Below, piece after piece: positions 53,698 to 61,616 of a stretch of 64,000 nt of DNA. Where the stretch lies: contig OZ244129.1 in the NCBI GenBank assembly GCA_965215715.1, positions 2,976,001 to 3,040,000 of the forward strand, written 5' to 3'. Source of the DNA: HXMU1428-3 sp965215715 (GTDB lineage: Bacteria; Pseudomonadota; Alphaproteobacteria; Rhizobiales; HXMU1428-3). The translations under genes were made by a program, and so were the position numbers. The first letter of the stretch is position 1; each line of letters opens with the position of its first letter. Below the pieces are notes generated by a model, which saw only the letters and a list, made by a program, of their open reading frames with translations, ran no database searches and had not been told where the DNA came from.

Positions 53698-54468
53698 TTA
53701 ATTTTTCTTTGTGCGATCGACCTTGGTTTCAAATTTTGTTGTAGTAACCGGGCGAGCTGATTTGGCGTATTTTTTTGGTAAGGGGGAAAGAGCAATGGTT
53801 TCAGCTTCGCGGACCCTGCCTTGCATCGCGTATACCATAGCTAGGTTTTGGCGCACTTGGCGGGTGTAGCGGGCGTCCCATAATGCTTGTTTCAGATGTT
53901 TTTCTGATTGTTTGTACTTTCCAGTAACGGCATAAGCCAGACCAAGATTGTTTAAGATTGAACCTTGGCTCGGGCTTAAACGCAGAGCTTGTTTAAATAG
54001 TTTAATCGCTGTTTTGTTGTTGCCAGCTCTTGCTGCCAGCACGCCTTTGGCAGATATGATTTTCCAGTCAGCTTTTTGATTTTGGCTGGCTTGATTAAGA
54101 AGTTGTGTGGCAAGGTCATTTTCACCTGCTGTAACAGCGATACGGCCAAATTCGCTGGCCAGGACTTTGTCTTGTGGGTTCTTTTGGTAAGCGTCTTGTA
54201 AAATGTCTAAAGCGCGATCTTCTTGACGGGTTTTCACCAAGGCTTTTGCATAACCCACGATATTGGCACGATCATTTTTATTGTTTGTATATTTCTTTTG
54301 CCAATGATCAAGGGCTTTGTTGCTTTGGTGTGAATGGGTGTAGCGGGGGTCAAAATCTTTTTGACTTGTGGCACATGCGCTTAGGCTGACCGCTAAAAAA
54401 AGTATGCAAGCTAGCTGCTTGAAAAGCTGTTCTGCTTTATAGGTTGGATACACTGTTCTTGTATTCAT
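53698..54468 (-). CDS. TPR-repeat lipoprotein (TadD-like)
   Basis: A 256-residue protein. Signal with lipobox LSACATS near residue 33. At least four tetratricopeptide-like helical pairs follow (NIVGYAKALVKTRQEDRALDIL, ASEFGRIAVTAGENDLATQLL, SAKGVLAARAGNNKTAIKLF, LNNLGLAYAVTGKYKQSEKHL). It resembles TadD-type lipoproteins, but no tad pilus gene is nearby, so that role is not claimed. Confidence 0.8.
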   Translation of the reverse strand: MNTRTVYPTYKAEQLFKQLACILFLAVSLSACATSQKDFDPRYTHSHQSNKALDHWQKKYTNNKNDRANIVGYAKALVKTRQEDRALDILQDAYQKNPQDKVLASEFGRIAVTAGENDLATQLLNQASQNQKADWKIISAKGVLAARAGNNKTAIKLFKQALRLSPSQGSILNNLGLAYAVTGKYKQSEKHLKQALWDARYTRQVRQNLAMVYAMQGRVREAETIALSPLPKKYAKSARPVTTTKFETKVDRTKKN

Positions 54469-54653
54469 TGTACTTCCACTTAAACTTTATGAAATTAACT
54501 CTACATGCGTTATGTTACGGTACAGCCGTCAACAAAAGATTAACTATAATAAAATAGCTGCTTTTGGGGGTTCTTATCTGCTTTGCAGCGTGGTAAGTGA
54601 TTGTTAATTTTTTAGATTTTGGCACGATATAAATTTGTTAAAAGAGGTTTTTG

Positions 54654-56054
54654 ATGACGGGCATGGATTTGGTAAAAGTCTATATTGAGGCAGGAAAAAG
54701 CAAAAAAACAGTGCCGATTAGAGCCGTTTTTTCCGATCAATTGTCTGACGCTTTGGGAGCTCTTTCCAAAACCCAAAAGCAATGGGTTGAAGCAAAAGGG
54801 TTTACAGGTAAGGCGGGCCAAGTTGAGTTGGTGCCAGGCGATGATGGTAAACTTGCAGGTGTTTTGTTTGGCCTGGGGCCAGAAAGCCAAGACGTGCCGT
54901 TTCATTTAATTGGGTCGTTGCCAGACAAAATTCCGGCCGGGGCTTATGCTTTTGATGGCGATTTGGCAAGCAGTTTTGATGCGGCTCTGTTTTGGGGGCT
55001 AGGGGCTTATAAGTTTGATCGCTATAAGAGTGATGGTTTGAGCGAGCCAAGACAGCTCAAGTTAAGCAAGGTGATTGATAAAAAAGCGCTGTTTAACATT
55101 GTTGAGGCTGTTTGGTTTGGCCGCGATTTGATTAATACGCCGGCCAATGATTTAGGGCCTGATCTTTATGAAGCGCGGATTAAAAAGTTTGCCAGTGCTT
55201 TTAAGGCAAAAGTAAGTGTGGTTAAGGGCGGTGCTCTTTTAACGAAAAACTTCCCCATGGTTCATGCAGTGGGCCGGGCCGCAGAACAAGAACCGCGGTT
55301 GATTGAATTAAATTGGGGGCAGGCTAAGCACCCGAGCGTCACGCTTGTTGGTAAAGGCATTTGTTATGACACAGGTGGTCTTAACTTAAAGCCGGGCAAT
55401 GCCATGAGTTTGATGAAAAAGGATATGGGCGGGTCGGCCACCGCCTTGTCTGTGGCCCATATGGTGATGGGGGCCAAGCTGCCTATTAGCCTTCGGGTGT
55501 TATTGCCGATTGCGGAAAATAATATTTCTGGCAATGCGTTTCGCGCCGGGGATGTTTTGCAAAGCCGCAAAGGGATAACGGTTGAGATTGAAAACACTGA
55601 TGCGGAAGGCCGGTTGGTTTTGGCTGATGCCTTGGCATATGGGGACGAAAAACCAACAGACTTGATGTTGTGTTTCGCCACGCTCACAGGGGCGGCCCGC
55701 GTTGGATTGGGCCCAGATTTACCACCCTTTTATACCGATGATGAGGGGCTTGCTGGTGGGTTAGAGCAAGCGGCCAAGAAAACAGGTGATATGATGTGGC
55801 GGTTGCCATTTTGGGATCCTTATGATCAATGGCTGAGCTCTAGAATCGCTGATGTGAACCATATTTCCAATGGGCCGTTTGCTGGCTCGATAACGGCGGC
55901 TTTGTTTTTGCGCCGCTTTGTTGAAAGCGCCAAAAAATTTGCCCATTTTGATATTTATGGATGGACCCCTAAACCATTGCCTGGACGCCCCTTTGGCGGT
56001 GAGCCGCAAGTGGCACGGGCGGTGTTTGAACATTTAAAGAGCGTTTATGGATAA
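54654..56054 (+). CDS. Leucyl aminopeptidase family protein (M17)
   Basis: About 466 residues from ATG 54654 (AGAGG six nt upstream). The catalytic domain has VGKGICYDTGGLNLKPGNAM, MKKDMGGSATAL and NTDAEGRLVLADAL, with the metal-binding Lys, Asp and Glu of M17. It removes N-terminal residues from peptides and is likely cytoplasmic. The next gene overlaps its end by 8 nt, so both are co-translated. Confidence 0.93.
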   Translation: MTGMDLVKVYIEAGKSKKTVPIRAVFSDQLSDALGALSKTQKQWVEAKGFTGKAGQVELVPGDDGKLAGVLFGLGPESQDVPFHLIGSLPDKIPAGAYAFDGDLASSFDAALFWGLGAYKFDRYKSDGLSEPRQLKLSKVIDKKALFNIVEAVWFGRDLINTPANDLGPDLYEARIKKFASAFKAKVSVVKGGALLTKNFPMVHAVGRAAEQEPRLIELNWGQAKHPSVTLVGKGICYDTGGLNLKPGNAMSLMKKDMGGSATALSVAHMVMGAKLPISLRVLLPIAENNISGNAFRAGDVLQSRKGITVEIENTDAEGRLVLADALAYGDEKPTDLMLCFATLTGAARVGLGPDLPPFYTDDEGLAGGLEQAAKKTGDMMWRLPFWDPYDQWLSSRIADVNHISNGPFAGSITAALFLRRFVESAKKFAHFDIYGWTPKPLPGRPFGGEPQVARAVFEHLKSVYG

Positions 56055-56931
56055 ACAGATAAAAATAGACCGCAGGACCCACGCCTTTCGTGATGACTTG
56101 GCTGATGAGCGATTGAAAGGGGTGGTTGAGGCAGAGCGCTATGTGCCTGGTGATGAGGCCCATGTGCACCAAGACCGGGTGCCGCTTTTTGGTGCCCCTG
56201 ACTTTGACGCTGAACTGATGACCGAAGCGCTGTTTGGTGAAGGGGTGCGGATTTTTGAAATTTCTGATGGCTGGGCCTGGGGCCAATTGATGCTTGATGA
56301 TTATGTTGGCTATTTTCCTCTCGAGGCTTTGTCGCCCGGGTTTATAGAGCCGACCCATCGGGTTAGTTCACTTCGAACCTTTATATATTCTCGGCCTGAT
56401 ATTAAATCACCGCCGATTGATTTGGTTTCCATGATGAGCCAGTTTGCTGTTGTTGGTGAGAGTGATGAATTCTGTGAGCTTGCAACCGGTGGGTTTGTGG
56501 TCAAACAGCATGTTGTGCCGATTGACAAAGATGAGCCTGATTTTGTTAGCGTGGCGATGCGATTTGTGGGAACACCATATTTATGGGGTGGGCGTACCTC
56601 TGTTGGGCTTGATTGCTCGGCTCTTATTCAGTTGGGTTTGATGGCAACAGGAAATGTTGTGCGCCGCGATAGTGATTTGCAGCAACAAACCATTGGTGAG
56701 CCTCTCAGCGGTGATTTGAATATCTCACAATTGCAGCGCGGGGATTTGGTGTTTTGGAAAGGGCATATTGGGGTGATGGTTGATCATCTTAATTTGTTGC
56801 ATGCCAATGCCCATCATATGGAAGTGGCGATTGAACCGCTTGTCACAGCCATTGAGCGGATCCGTGGGGCAGGCTCTGGGGAGATTACAGCGCTTCGGCG
56901 GTTGCCGGATTATAAGGGTTTGGAAAGCTGA
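56047..56931 (+). CDS. NlpC/P60 family cysteine peptidase
   Basis: A 294-residue protein without a signal peptide. SH3-like segments in the N-terminal half (DGWAWGQLMLDDYVGYFPLEAL) precede the NlpC/P60 domain: VGTPYLWGGRTSVGLDCSALIQ with the nucleophile Cys, GDLVFWKGHIGVMVD with the His. Such enzymes cut wall peptides, often after D-Glu. Being coupled to an aminopeptidase and lacking an export signal suggests recycling of wall peptides in the cytoplasm. Confidence 0.9.
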   Translation: MDKQIKIDRRTHAFRDDLADERLKGVVEAERYVPGDEAHVHQDRVPLFGAPDFDAELMTEALFGEGVRIFEISDGWAWGQLMLDDYVGYFPLEALSPGFIEPTHRVSSLRTFIYSRPDIKSPPIDLVSMMSQFAVVGESDEFCELATGGFVVKQHVVPIDKDEPDFVSVAMRFVGTPYLWGGRTSVGLDCSALIQLGLMATGNVVRRDSDLQQQTIGEPLSGDLNISQLQRGDLVFWKGHIGVMVDHLNLLHANAHHMEVAIEPLVTAIERIRGAGSGEITALRRLPDYKGLES

Positions 56932-56947
56932 TCTTTTTTGGCACTTC

Positions 56948-56975
56948 CCCTTAATCTTATCATGAAGATTAAGGG
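56948..56975. terminator. Hairpin between convergent NlpC/P60 and yacG genes
   Basis: CCCTTAATCTT pairs with AAGATTAAGGG around ATCATG. A T-run is present on one flank for neither strand in ideal position, so termination is plausible but not certain. Confidence 0.5.
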
Positions 56976-57010
56976 AAAAACTAAATGTGTGAGGTTGAGA
57001 AGAGAAATTC

Positions 57011-57199
57011 TTAATTTAGTTTTTGGTCTTCCATTGGCTCATCAGGCTCTTCTTCTTCAGCCGGGATGGCGTATTGGCCTGTGAGCCAGCGGTTGAGGTC
57101 AATGTCTGCACAGCGTTTAGAGCAAAAGGGACGATACTCTTCTTCGCGCGGGGTATTGCAAATGGGGCAGAGGGGTTTGCTTTTTTTGGGTTTGCTCAT
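57011..57199 (-). CDS. yacG: DNA gyrase inhibitor YacG
   Basis: A 62-residue zinc-finger protein: CPIC at residues 11-14 and CSKRCADIDLNRWLTGQYAIP, giving the CxxC-x(n)-CxxxC zinc site, with an acidic tail. YacG binds GyrB and inhibits gyrase. It begins 10 nt after maf on the minus strand. Confidence 0.93.
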   Translation of the reverse strand: MSKPKKSKPLCPICNTPREEEYRPFCSKRCADIDLNRWLTGQYAIPAEEEEPDEPMEDQKLN

Positions 57200-57209
57200 T
57201 TTAAAAAGC

Positions 57210-57911
57210 CTACTCTAAGTCTCGGCCTGCGCGTTTCATCCAATGATAGGTCACGGGATAGCCTTCTCCGCGTAACATGTTGATAACCTCTGTTAGAGGC
57301 AGACCAACCACATTGGTGTAAGAGCCAACAAGGCGCTCGACAAAGGCACCAGCCATGCCTTGAATGGCATAGCCTCCCGCCTTGCCGCGCCATTCATTGG
57401 AGACCAAATAGCAATCGATTTCTTCTGGCGATAAATGTTTAAAGCGCACCCGGGTTTCAACAATGCGGTGGCGTAATTTACGGTTTGGTGTGATCAGGCA
57501 AACGCAGGTGTAAACTCTGTGAGAGCGGCCAGACAAAAGCTGTAACATACGGGCAGCTTCTTCAACCAACTCTGGTTTTATTAAGATGCGGCGGCCAACA
57601 GCGATGATGGTATCTGCGCTTAGGATGAATGAGCCGGCAAAATTAGGATCTTCATCGATTGATTTTTGAGCCGCGCGGGCCTTTTCTTTGGCAACACGGG
57701 TCACGTATGCGCGTGGTGGTTCATTTCTTTTCGGGGTTTCATCAATTGAGGTCGGGCGCAGCGTGTCAGGTTCGATGCCCACTTGCCCTAAAATGGATAA
57801 GCGGCGTGGTGAGGCTGAGGCGAGAACCAATGTGTTGGCGCCATCAGGGTTTAAAACCTTCTTTTGCTTGCCTTTAGCAAATGGTTTGAGGGTTGCTAAA
57901 TCGACCACCAA
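57210..57911 (-). CDS. maf: Maf-family nucleoside triphosphate pyrophosphatase
   Basis: Up to 233 residues. LVLASASPRRLSILGQVG is the Maf signature, with SADTIIAVGRRIL (catalytic Asp), YTCVCLITP and GKAGGYAIQGMAGAFVERLVGSYTNVVGLPL. It hydrolyses dTTP/UTP or methylated nucleotides. The N-terminus runs about 27 residues before the conserved start; the first codon is TTG with GTG next, so the real start is uncertain. It lies between infA and yacG, their usual order. Confidence 0.9.
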   Translation of the reverse strand: MVVDLATLKPFAKGKQKKVLNPDGANTLVLASASPRRLSILGQVGIEPDTLRPTSIDETPKRNEPPRAYVTRVAKEKARAAQKSIDEDPNFAGSFILSADTIIAVGRRILIKPELVEEAARMLQLLSGRSHRVYTCVCLITPNRKLRHRIVETRVRFKHLSPEEIDCYLVSNEWRGKAGGYAIQGMAGAFVERLVGSYTNVVGLPLTEVINMLRGEGYPVTYHWMKRAGRDLE

Positions 57912-57976
57912 CAGGCTCCCTTAATTTTTAAATTTCTGCCAGTATGATTGATATTAAATGGTAGTTAGTGACTTTT

Positions 57977-58008
57977 AAAGCGTTTCCTTTTTTTAAGTGA
58001 AACGCTTT
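57977..58008. repeat. Palindrome downstream of infA
   Basis: AAAGCGTTTC pairs perfectly with GAAACGCTTT around a T-rich loop. On the minus strand it follows infA by about 14 nt and may act as its terminator. It shares the CGTTTC...GAAACG core with the element at 58271. Confidence 0.75.
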
Positions 58009-58021
58009 GGGCAGGCCAAGC

Positions 58022-58240
58022 TTATTTGTAGCGATATGTAATGCGGCCTTTGGTCAGATCATAAGGGGTCATTTCTACCAAAACCTTGTCACCTGCCAGC
58101 ACACGAATGCGGTTTTTGCGCATACGGCCAGCTGTGTGAGCGATGATTTCATGATCGTTTTCAAGTTTTACCCGAAATGTTGCATTGGGAAGCAACTCGG
58201 TGATGATACCTGGAAATTCTAAAAGTTCTTCTTTTGCCAT
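58022..58240 (-). CDS. infA: Translation initiation factor IF-1
   Basis: A 72-residue OB-fold protein: MAKEELLEFPGIITELLPNA, then FRVKLENDHEIIAHTAGRMRKNRIRVLAGDKVLVEMTPYDLTKGRITYR. Exact usual length and sequence type. IF-1 blocks the A site during initiation. It is bracketed by two related palindromes. Confidence 0.98.
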   Translation of the reverse strand: MAKEELLEFPGIITELLPNATFRVKLENDHEIIAHTAGRMRKNRIRVLAGDKVLVEMTPYDLTKGRITYRYK

Positions 58241-58270
58241 ACCTATCCTTTTTTAAGTTGTTCAAATTTT

Positions 58271-58318
58271 AGCGTTTCATTTGCCCCAAAATCGGTTTCC
58301 ACTTTTGGGTGAAACGCT
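58271..58318. repeat. Nested palindrome upstream of infA
   Basis: AGCGTTTC pairs with GAAACGCT, and within it CCCAAAA pairs with TTTTGGG around TCGGTTTCCAC. It lies about 30 nt before the infA start, within its leader or promoter. Similar elements are at 51229, 57977 and, decayed, at 19120. The remaining 58319-58543 shows no gene and probably holds the infA promoter. Confidence 0.78.
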
Positions 58319-58543
58319 CTTTTTATTATTTGACTGTTAGCAGCGGAGTTTCCTCTGCTTGAGGTTTAAAATCAAGCCCTCAATTGCTTATCCGGTGTTA
58401 TAAATGATGGTTATGCCACACAATTGCATGAAAAGAGGACTGATTTATGATGAGTTGGGGGCTGTGAGCGAATTTATCAATGGTTTGGCGTGTTTTTTCG
58501 CCACTTGTTGATGTTGGCAAATAAATGTAGCAAATGCTCTTTG

Positions 58544-58984
58544 CTATTCATTTTCTTTGATATTGAAACGTTGTTTAATCTGATCACTCAAATTGTCCCT
58601 GCAAGCGCGAAAGGCATCTAATCTTTGAGCGCGGTTCCCCTCAACCAGGGTTGGGTCCATTGTGGGCCAATATTCAACATCAACTGCCATGGTGCGGGTG
58701 AGTTCCATGGCTTGGTGGTGGGCTTCTGGACTTAGGGAAATGATAATATCAAACAAGGTGTCTTGAATATCGCCTAATGTGCGCGCTTTATGATGGGAAA
58801 GGTCAATACCTTTTTCGGCCATCACCTCTTGCATGAAGGGGCTTGGGTCTCCTGCGTGTACACCGGCTGATTGGACGTATGATTTGTCTTTATATAAATT
58901 TTTGTAAAGAGCTTCGGCCATGGGCGAGCGGATGGCGTTTTGTGAGCAGACAAATAATATGGCGCCAGGAAGTTGCCCACTCAT
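58544..58984 (-). CDS. Low-molecular-weight phosphotyrosine phosphatase/arsenate reductase family
   Basis: A 146-residue protein with ILFVCSQNAIRSPMAEALYK, the Cys-x5-Arg phosphate loop at the N-terminus, and YWPTMDPT near the end, supplying the general acid Asp (DPT rather than the common DP-F/Y). Could be a protein tyrosine phosphatase or ArsC-like enzyme. It starts 6 nt after the UPF0262 gene in the conserved murA-hisD block. Confidence 0.87.
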   Translation of the reverse strand: MSGQLPGAILFVCSQNAIRSPMAEALYKNLYKDKSYVQSAGVHAGDPSPFMQEVMAEKGIDLSHHKARTLGDIQDTLFDIIISLSPEAHHQAMELTRTMAVDVEYWPTMDPTLVEGNRAQRLDAFRACRDNLSDQIKQRFNIKENE

Positions 58985-58990
58985 CAGGCC

Positions 58991-59482
58991 CTACCCTTTC
59001 CAATGGAGTGCAACAATAAGTGTGAAAAGACGCCGGCTGGTGTCTTGATCGATGTTAATTTTTCCCTCCAGCCTTGTCATTAAAAGATCAGATCCTTCAT
59101 TGTGCAGACCGCGCCGGCCCATATCTATGGCTTCAATGCGCTGGGGTGATGCGGTTTTAATGGCTTCAAAGTAACTTTCACATATTAAGAAATAATCCTT
59201 AATAATGGTTTTGAACGGGGTCAGTGATAAAGCGTGGGCCGTTAATGGTGTGTTTTCTTGATCTGTGACAGAGAAAATAAGGCGGTTCTCTTCAATTGAC
59301 AGATTGAGTTTGTATGGTCCCTCGATCTTTGGCTGGTCGGGTTTTGCGACCAGTTCGAAATAATTGCATTCTAAAAGATCAAAAATGGCAACGTCACGCT
59401 CTTGTTCAATATCGGGCGTGTTGCGACCAATGGTGGTTTCATCCAAGATGATGTCGAATAGGCAGTTTGTACTGGCGCTCAT
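58991..59482 (-). CDS. UPF0262 family protein
   Basis: A 163-residue protein with DIILDETTIGRNTPDIEQERDVAIFDLLECNYF and YFEAIKTASPQRIEAIDMGRRGLHNEGSDLLMTRLEGKI, fitting UPF0262, a family largely limited to alphaproteobacteria and found next to hisD. Function unknown. Confidence 0.9.
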   Translation of the reverse strand: MSASTNCLFDIILDETTIGRNTPDIEQERDVAIFDLLECNYFELVAKPDQPKIEGPYKLNLSIEENRLIFSVTDQENTPLTAHALSLTPFKTIIKDYFLICESYFEAIKTASPQRIEAIDMGRRGLHNEGSDLLMTRLEGKINIDQDTSRRLFTLIVALHWKG

Positions 59483-59530
59483 CTGTTTTGCTCATCTTTG
59501 TCTTTTGTTTAATGTCTTGTACACACGCTT

Positions 59531-60820
59531 TTAATTCATGCGAATAGAGACGCTGCGGGCATGGGCGCTAAGGCCCTCAGCCTCAGCCAATGTTATCGCA
59601 GCTGGTCCTAAGGCTCTTAAGCCTTCGCTTGAACATTTTAGAATGGTGGTTTTTTTCATAAAATCAAGCACAGAAAGGCCTGACGAAAACCTGGCTGAGC
59701 GGGCTGTTGGTAACACATGGTTGGAGCCGCCGACATAGTCGCCGATGGCCTCAGGTGTGTGATGGCCGATAAAGACAGCGCCGGCGTGTTTAATTTGGTC
59801 AAACAAGCTTTCAGGATCAGCAACGGCCAGTTCTAAATGTTCAGGGGCCAACTGGTCTGAAAGGGGGATGGTGTTTTCTAACTTGTCGACAAGGATGATG
59901 GCGCCAAAGTCTTTCCAGGACTGGCCGGCAATCTCAGCGCGGGGAAGCGTTTTTAATTGGTTTGCAACCGCTTGTTCTACGCCATTGGCGAGGGTTTCAT
60001 CATCTGTGATGAGGATGGATTGTGCCGCCACATCATGTTCGGCTTGGGCCAATAGGTCGGCCGCGACCCAGTCGGGGTTATTGTCTTTGTCAGCAATGAT
60101 GAGCACCTCTGATGGCCCGGCAATCATGTCGATGCCAACGGTGCCAAAAACCTGGCGTTTGGCAGCTGCAACATAGGCATTGCCAGGCCCGACAATTTTA
60201 TCGACGGGTTTGATGGTGTCTGTGCCGTATGTCAGGGCAGCGATGGCTTGGGCCCCGCCAATGCGGTAGACCTCATCAATGTTTGCCAGTTTGGCCGCGG
60301 CTAGCACCAAAGGGTTGGTGACGCCATTTGGGGTGGGCACGACCATGACCAAGCGCTCAACACCGGCCACTTTTGCCGGCAAAGCGTTCATAAGCACAGA
60401 GCTTGGATAGGCCGCTGTCCCGCCAGGCACATAAAGACCTGCCGCTGTCACAGCGCTCCAGCGATAGCCTAGCTCAACGCCAAGCTCATCAGCGTAGCGT
60501 TGGTTTTCTGGTCTTTGTTTTTCATGATGGTCAGTGATGCGCTGGGCGGCAAGTTCAAGGGCTTGCATGGTGGTGTTATCAACTTCATTGACCGCTGTAT
60601 CTATTTCTGTTTGTGAAAAGCCGATGCCGGTTTGGCTCAGATCTAGGTGATCAAACTGGTTGGTGAGTTGAATAAGGGCCGCGTCCCCGCCTGAGCGCAC
60701 TTGATCAATGATGTTGGCAACAGCTGCGTTCACGTCTGCAGCGCTTTCGCGTTTGGCGGTGAGCAGAGTGTTAAACTTTTCTGTAAAATCAGGGTCAGTG
60801 TTTTTTAGGCGGACTGCCAT
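59531..60820 (-). CDS. hisD: Histidinol dehydrogenase
   Basis: A 429-residue enzyme: YVPGGTAAYPSSVLMNALPAKVAGV, then GGAQAIAALTYGTDTIKPVDKIVGPGNAYVA, DMIAGPSEVLIIAD, LLAQAEHDVAAQSILIT with the zinc and catalytic His, and GGSNHVLPT. It oxidises histidinol to histidine in two steps. Hairpin repeat copy 5 lies 47 nt upstream of the start. Confidence 0.97.
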   Translation of the reverse strand: MAVRLKNTDPDFTEKFNTLLTAKRESAADVNAAVANIIDQVRSGGDAALIQLTNQFDHLDLSQTGIGFSQTEIDTAVNEVDNTTMQALELAAQRITDHHEKQRPENQRYADELGVELGYRWSAVTAAGLYVPGGTAAYPSSVLMNALPAKVAGVERLVMVVPTPNGVTNPLVLAAAKLANIDEVYRIGGAQAIAALTYGTDTIKPVDKIVGPGNAYVAAAKRQVFGTVGIDMIAGPSEVLIIADKDNNPDWVAADLLAQAEHDVAAQSILITDDETLANGVEQAVANQLKTLPRAEIAGQSWKDFGAIILVDKLENTIPLSDQLAPEHLELAVADPESLFDQIKHAGAVFIGHHTPEAIGDYVGGSNHVLPTARSARFSSGLSVLDFMKKTTILKCSSEGLRALGPAAITLAEAEGLSAHARSVSIRMN

Positions 60821-60867
60821 GTTTGTGGTTTCCTTTTTATTTGTGGCCCTTGATGAGACTTGCTGCG

Positions 60868-61026
60868 TGCCTTAACTTCCATGGTTCAACTTTCGCATTT
60901 TAAATCCCCCTGTCAAGGGTCTCTCTTTGTTGCACTTTAGATTGCCCACCAGCAACCGCGCTGAAGTTTGCACGCCCTTGACAGGGGGATTTAAAATGCA
61001 AAAACCTCACCATGGAAGTTAAGGCA
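60868..61026. repeat. Long hairpin repeat, copy 5 (159 bp, long loop)
   Basis: Arms run from TGCCTTAACTTCCATGG to ATCCCCCTGTCAAGGG and back to CCATGGAAGTTAAGGCA. The copy-specific inner stem ATCCCCC is matched by GGGGGAT. The loop of about 54 nt shares GCCCACCAGCAACCGCGCT with copy 2. Six arm differences, four of them transitions in the same direction as in copies 1, 3 and 4. It lies between DUF2948 and hisD in the minus-strand operon. Confidence 0.93.
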
Positions 61027-61061
61027 CAGCTTAGGCTCTTTTGTTGAAGAAAATGGCTTTG

Positions 61062-61538
61062 CTAACTATCACTTGTTTCTGGATGTTCGGGTTTTGATTT
61101 TGTTTCCCATATGGCGCCGAGATCTTGCATAATTGCTTCTATGCATTCAACATCTAATTTGATTTCACTATTGCCTGCAAAAATGAGTGAAATGGTGCCA
61201 TTGGGGGCCTGACTTTCTTGAAAGCGAATGGCCAGGAGCGATTTGACGTCTTTTGTCCTGGCAAGGTCAATATTCAATCTTTGGACGTTGGTGACGCATT
61301 CAAACCGTAATGCTGAACGACGGCGGCGAAAGGCTTTGCTGTCTTTGGTTGTTTGTTCATGGGCATTTTCCCAATCAAAGCGATTGAGGATTAAGGCAAA
61401 GCGGCGTTCTTTGGGAACATAGGCAATGTCGGCAACGCGCACAACAGCGTCTTGGCAATGGGCTGAAAGAATTTCCAGATCTTCATTGTCAAAGGCTACA
61501 AGCTTTAGCATTTCTTGTGGTGCTGGTGGTGTTGGCAT
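61062..61538 (-). CDS. DUF2948 family protein
   Basis: A 158-residue protein: LKLVAFDNEDLEILSAHCQDAVVRVADIAYVPKERRFALILNRFDWE and RRRSALRFECVTNVQR, typical of DUF2948, an alphaproteobacterial family found between murA and hisD. Function unknown. Located 78 nt after murA on the minus strand. Confidence 0.9.
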   Translation of the reverse strand: MPTPPAPQEMLKLVAFDNEDLEILSAHCQDAVVRVADIAYVPKERRFALILNRFDWENAHEQTTKDSKAFRRRRSALRFECVTNVQRLNIDLARTKDVKSLLAIRFQESQAPNGTISLIFAGNSEIKLDVECIEAIMQDLGAIWETKSKPEHPETSDS

Positions 61539-61616
61539 TGCTGTTTGGTCCCAAATGATCCTTAAGGGGAAAGTTATCGTTTTTCTATTGGCCGATAAAT
61601 CCCTTTTTTGAAAGTG

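Noticed and set aside
53698..54468. Naming the TPR lipoprotein tadD
   Set aside because: TPR lipoproteins are common and no other pilus assembly gene is in the window.
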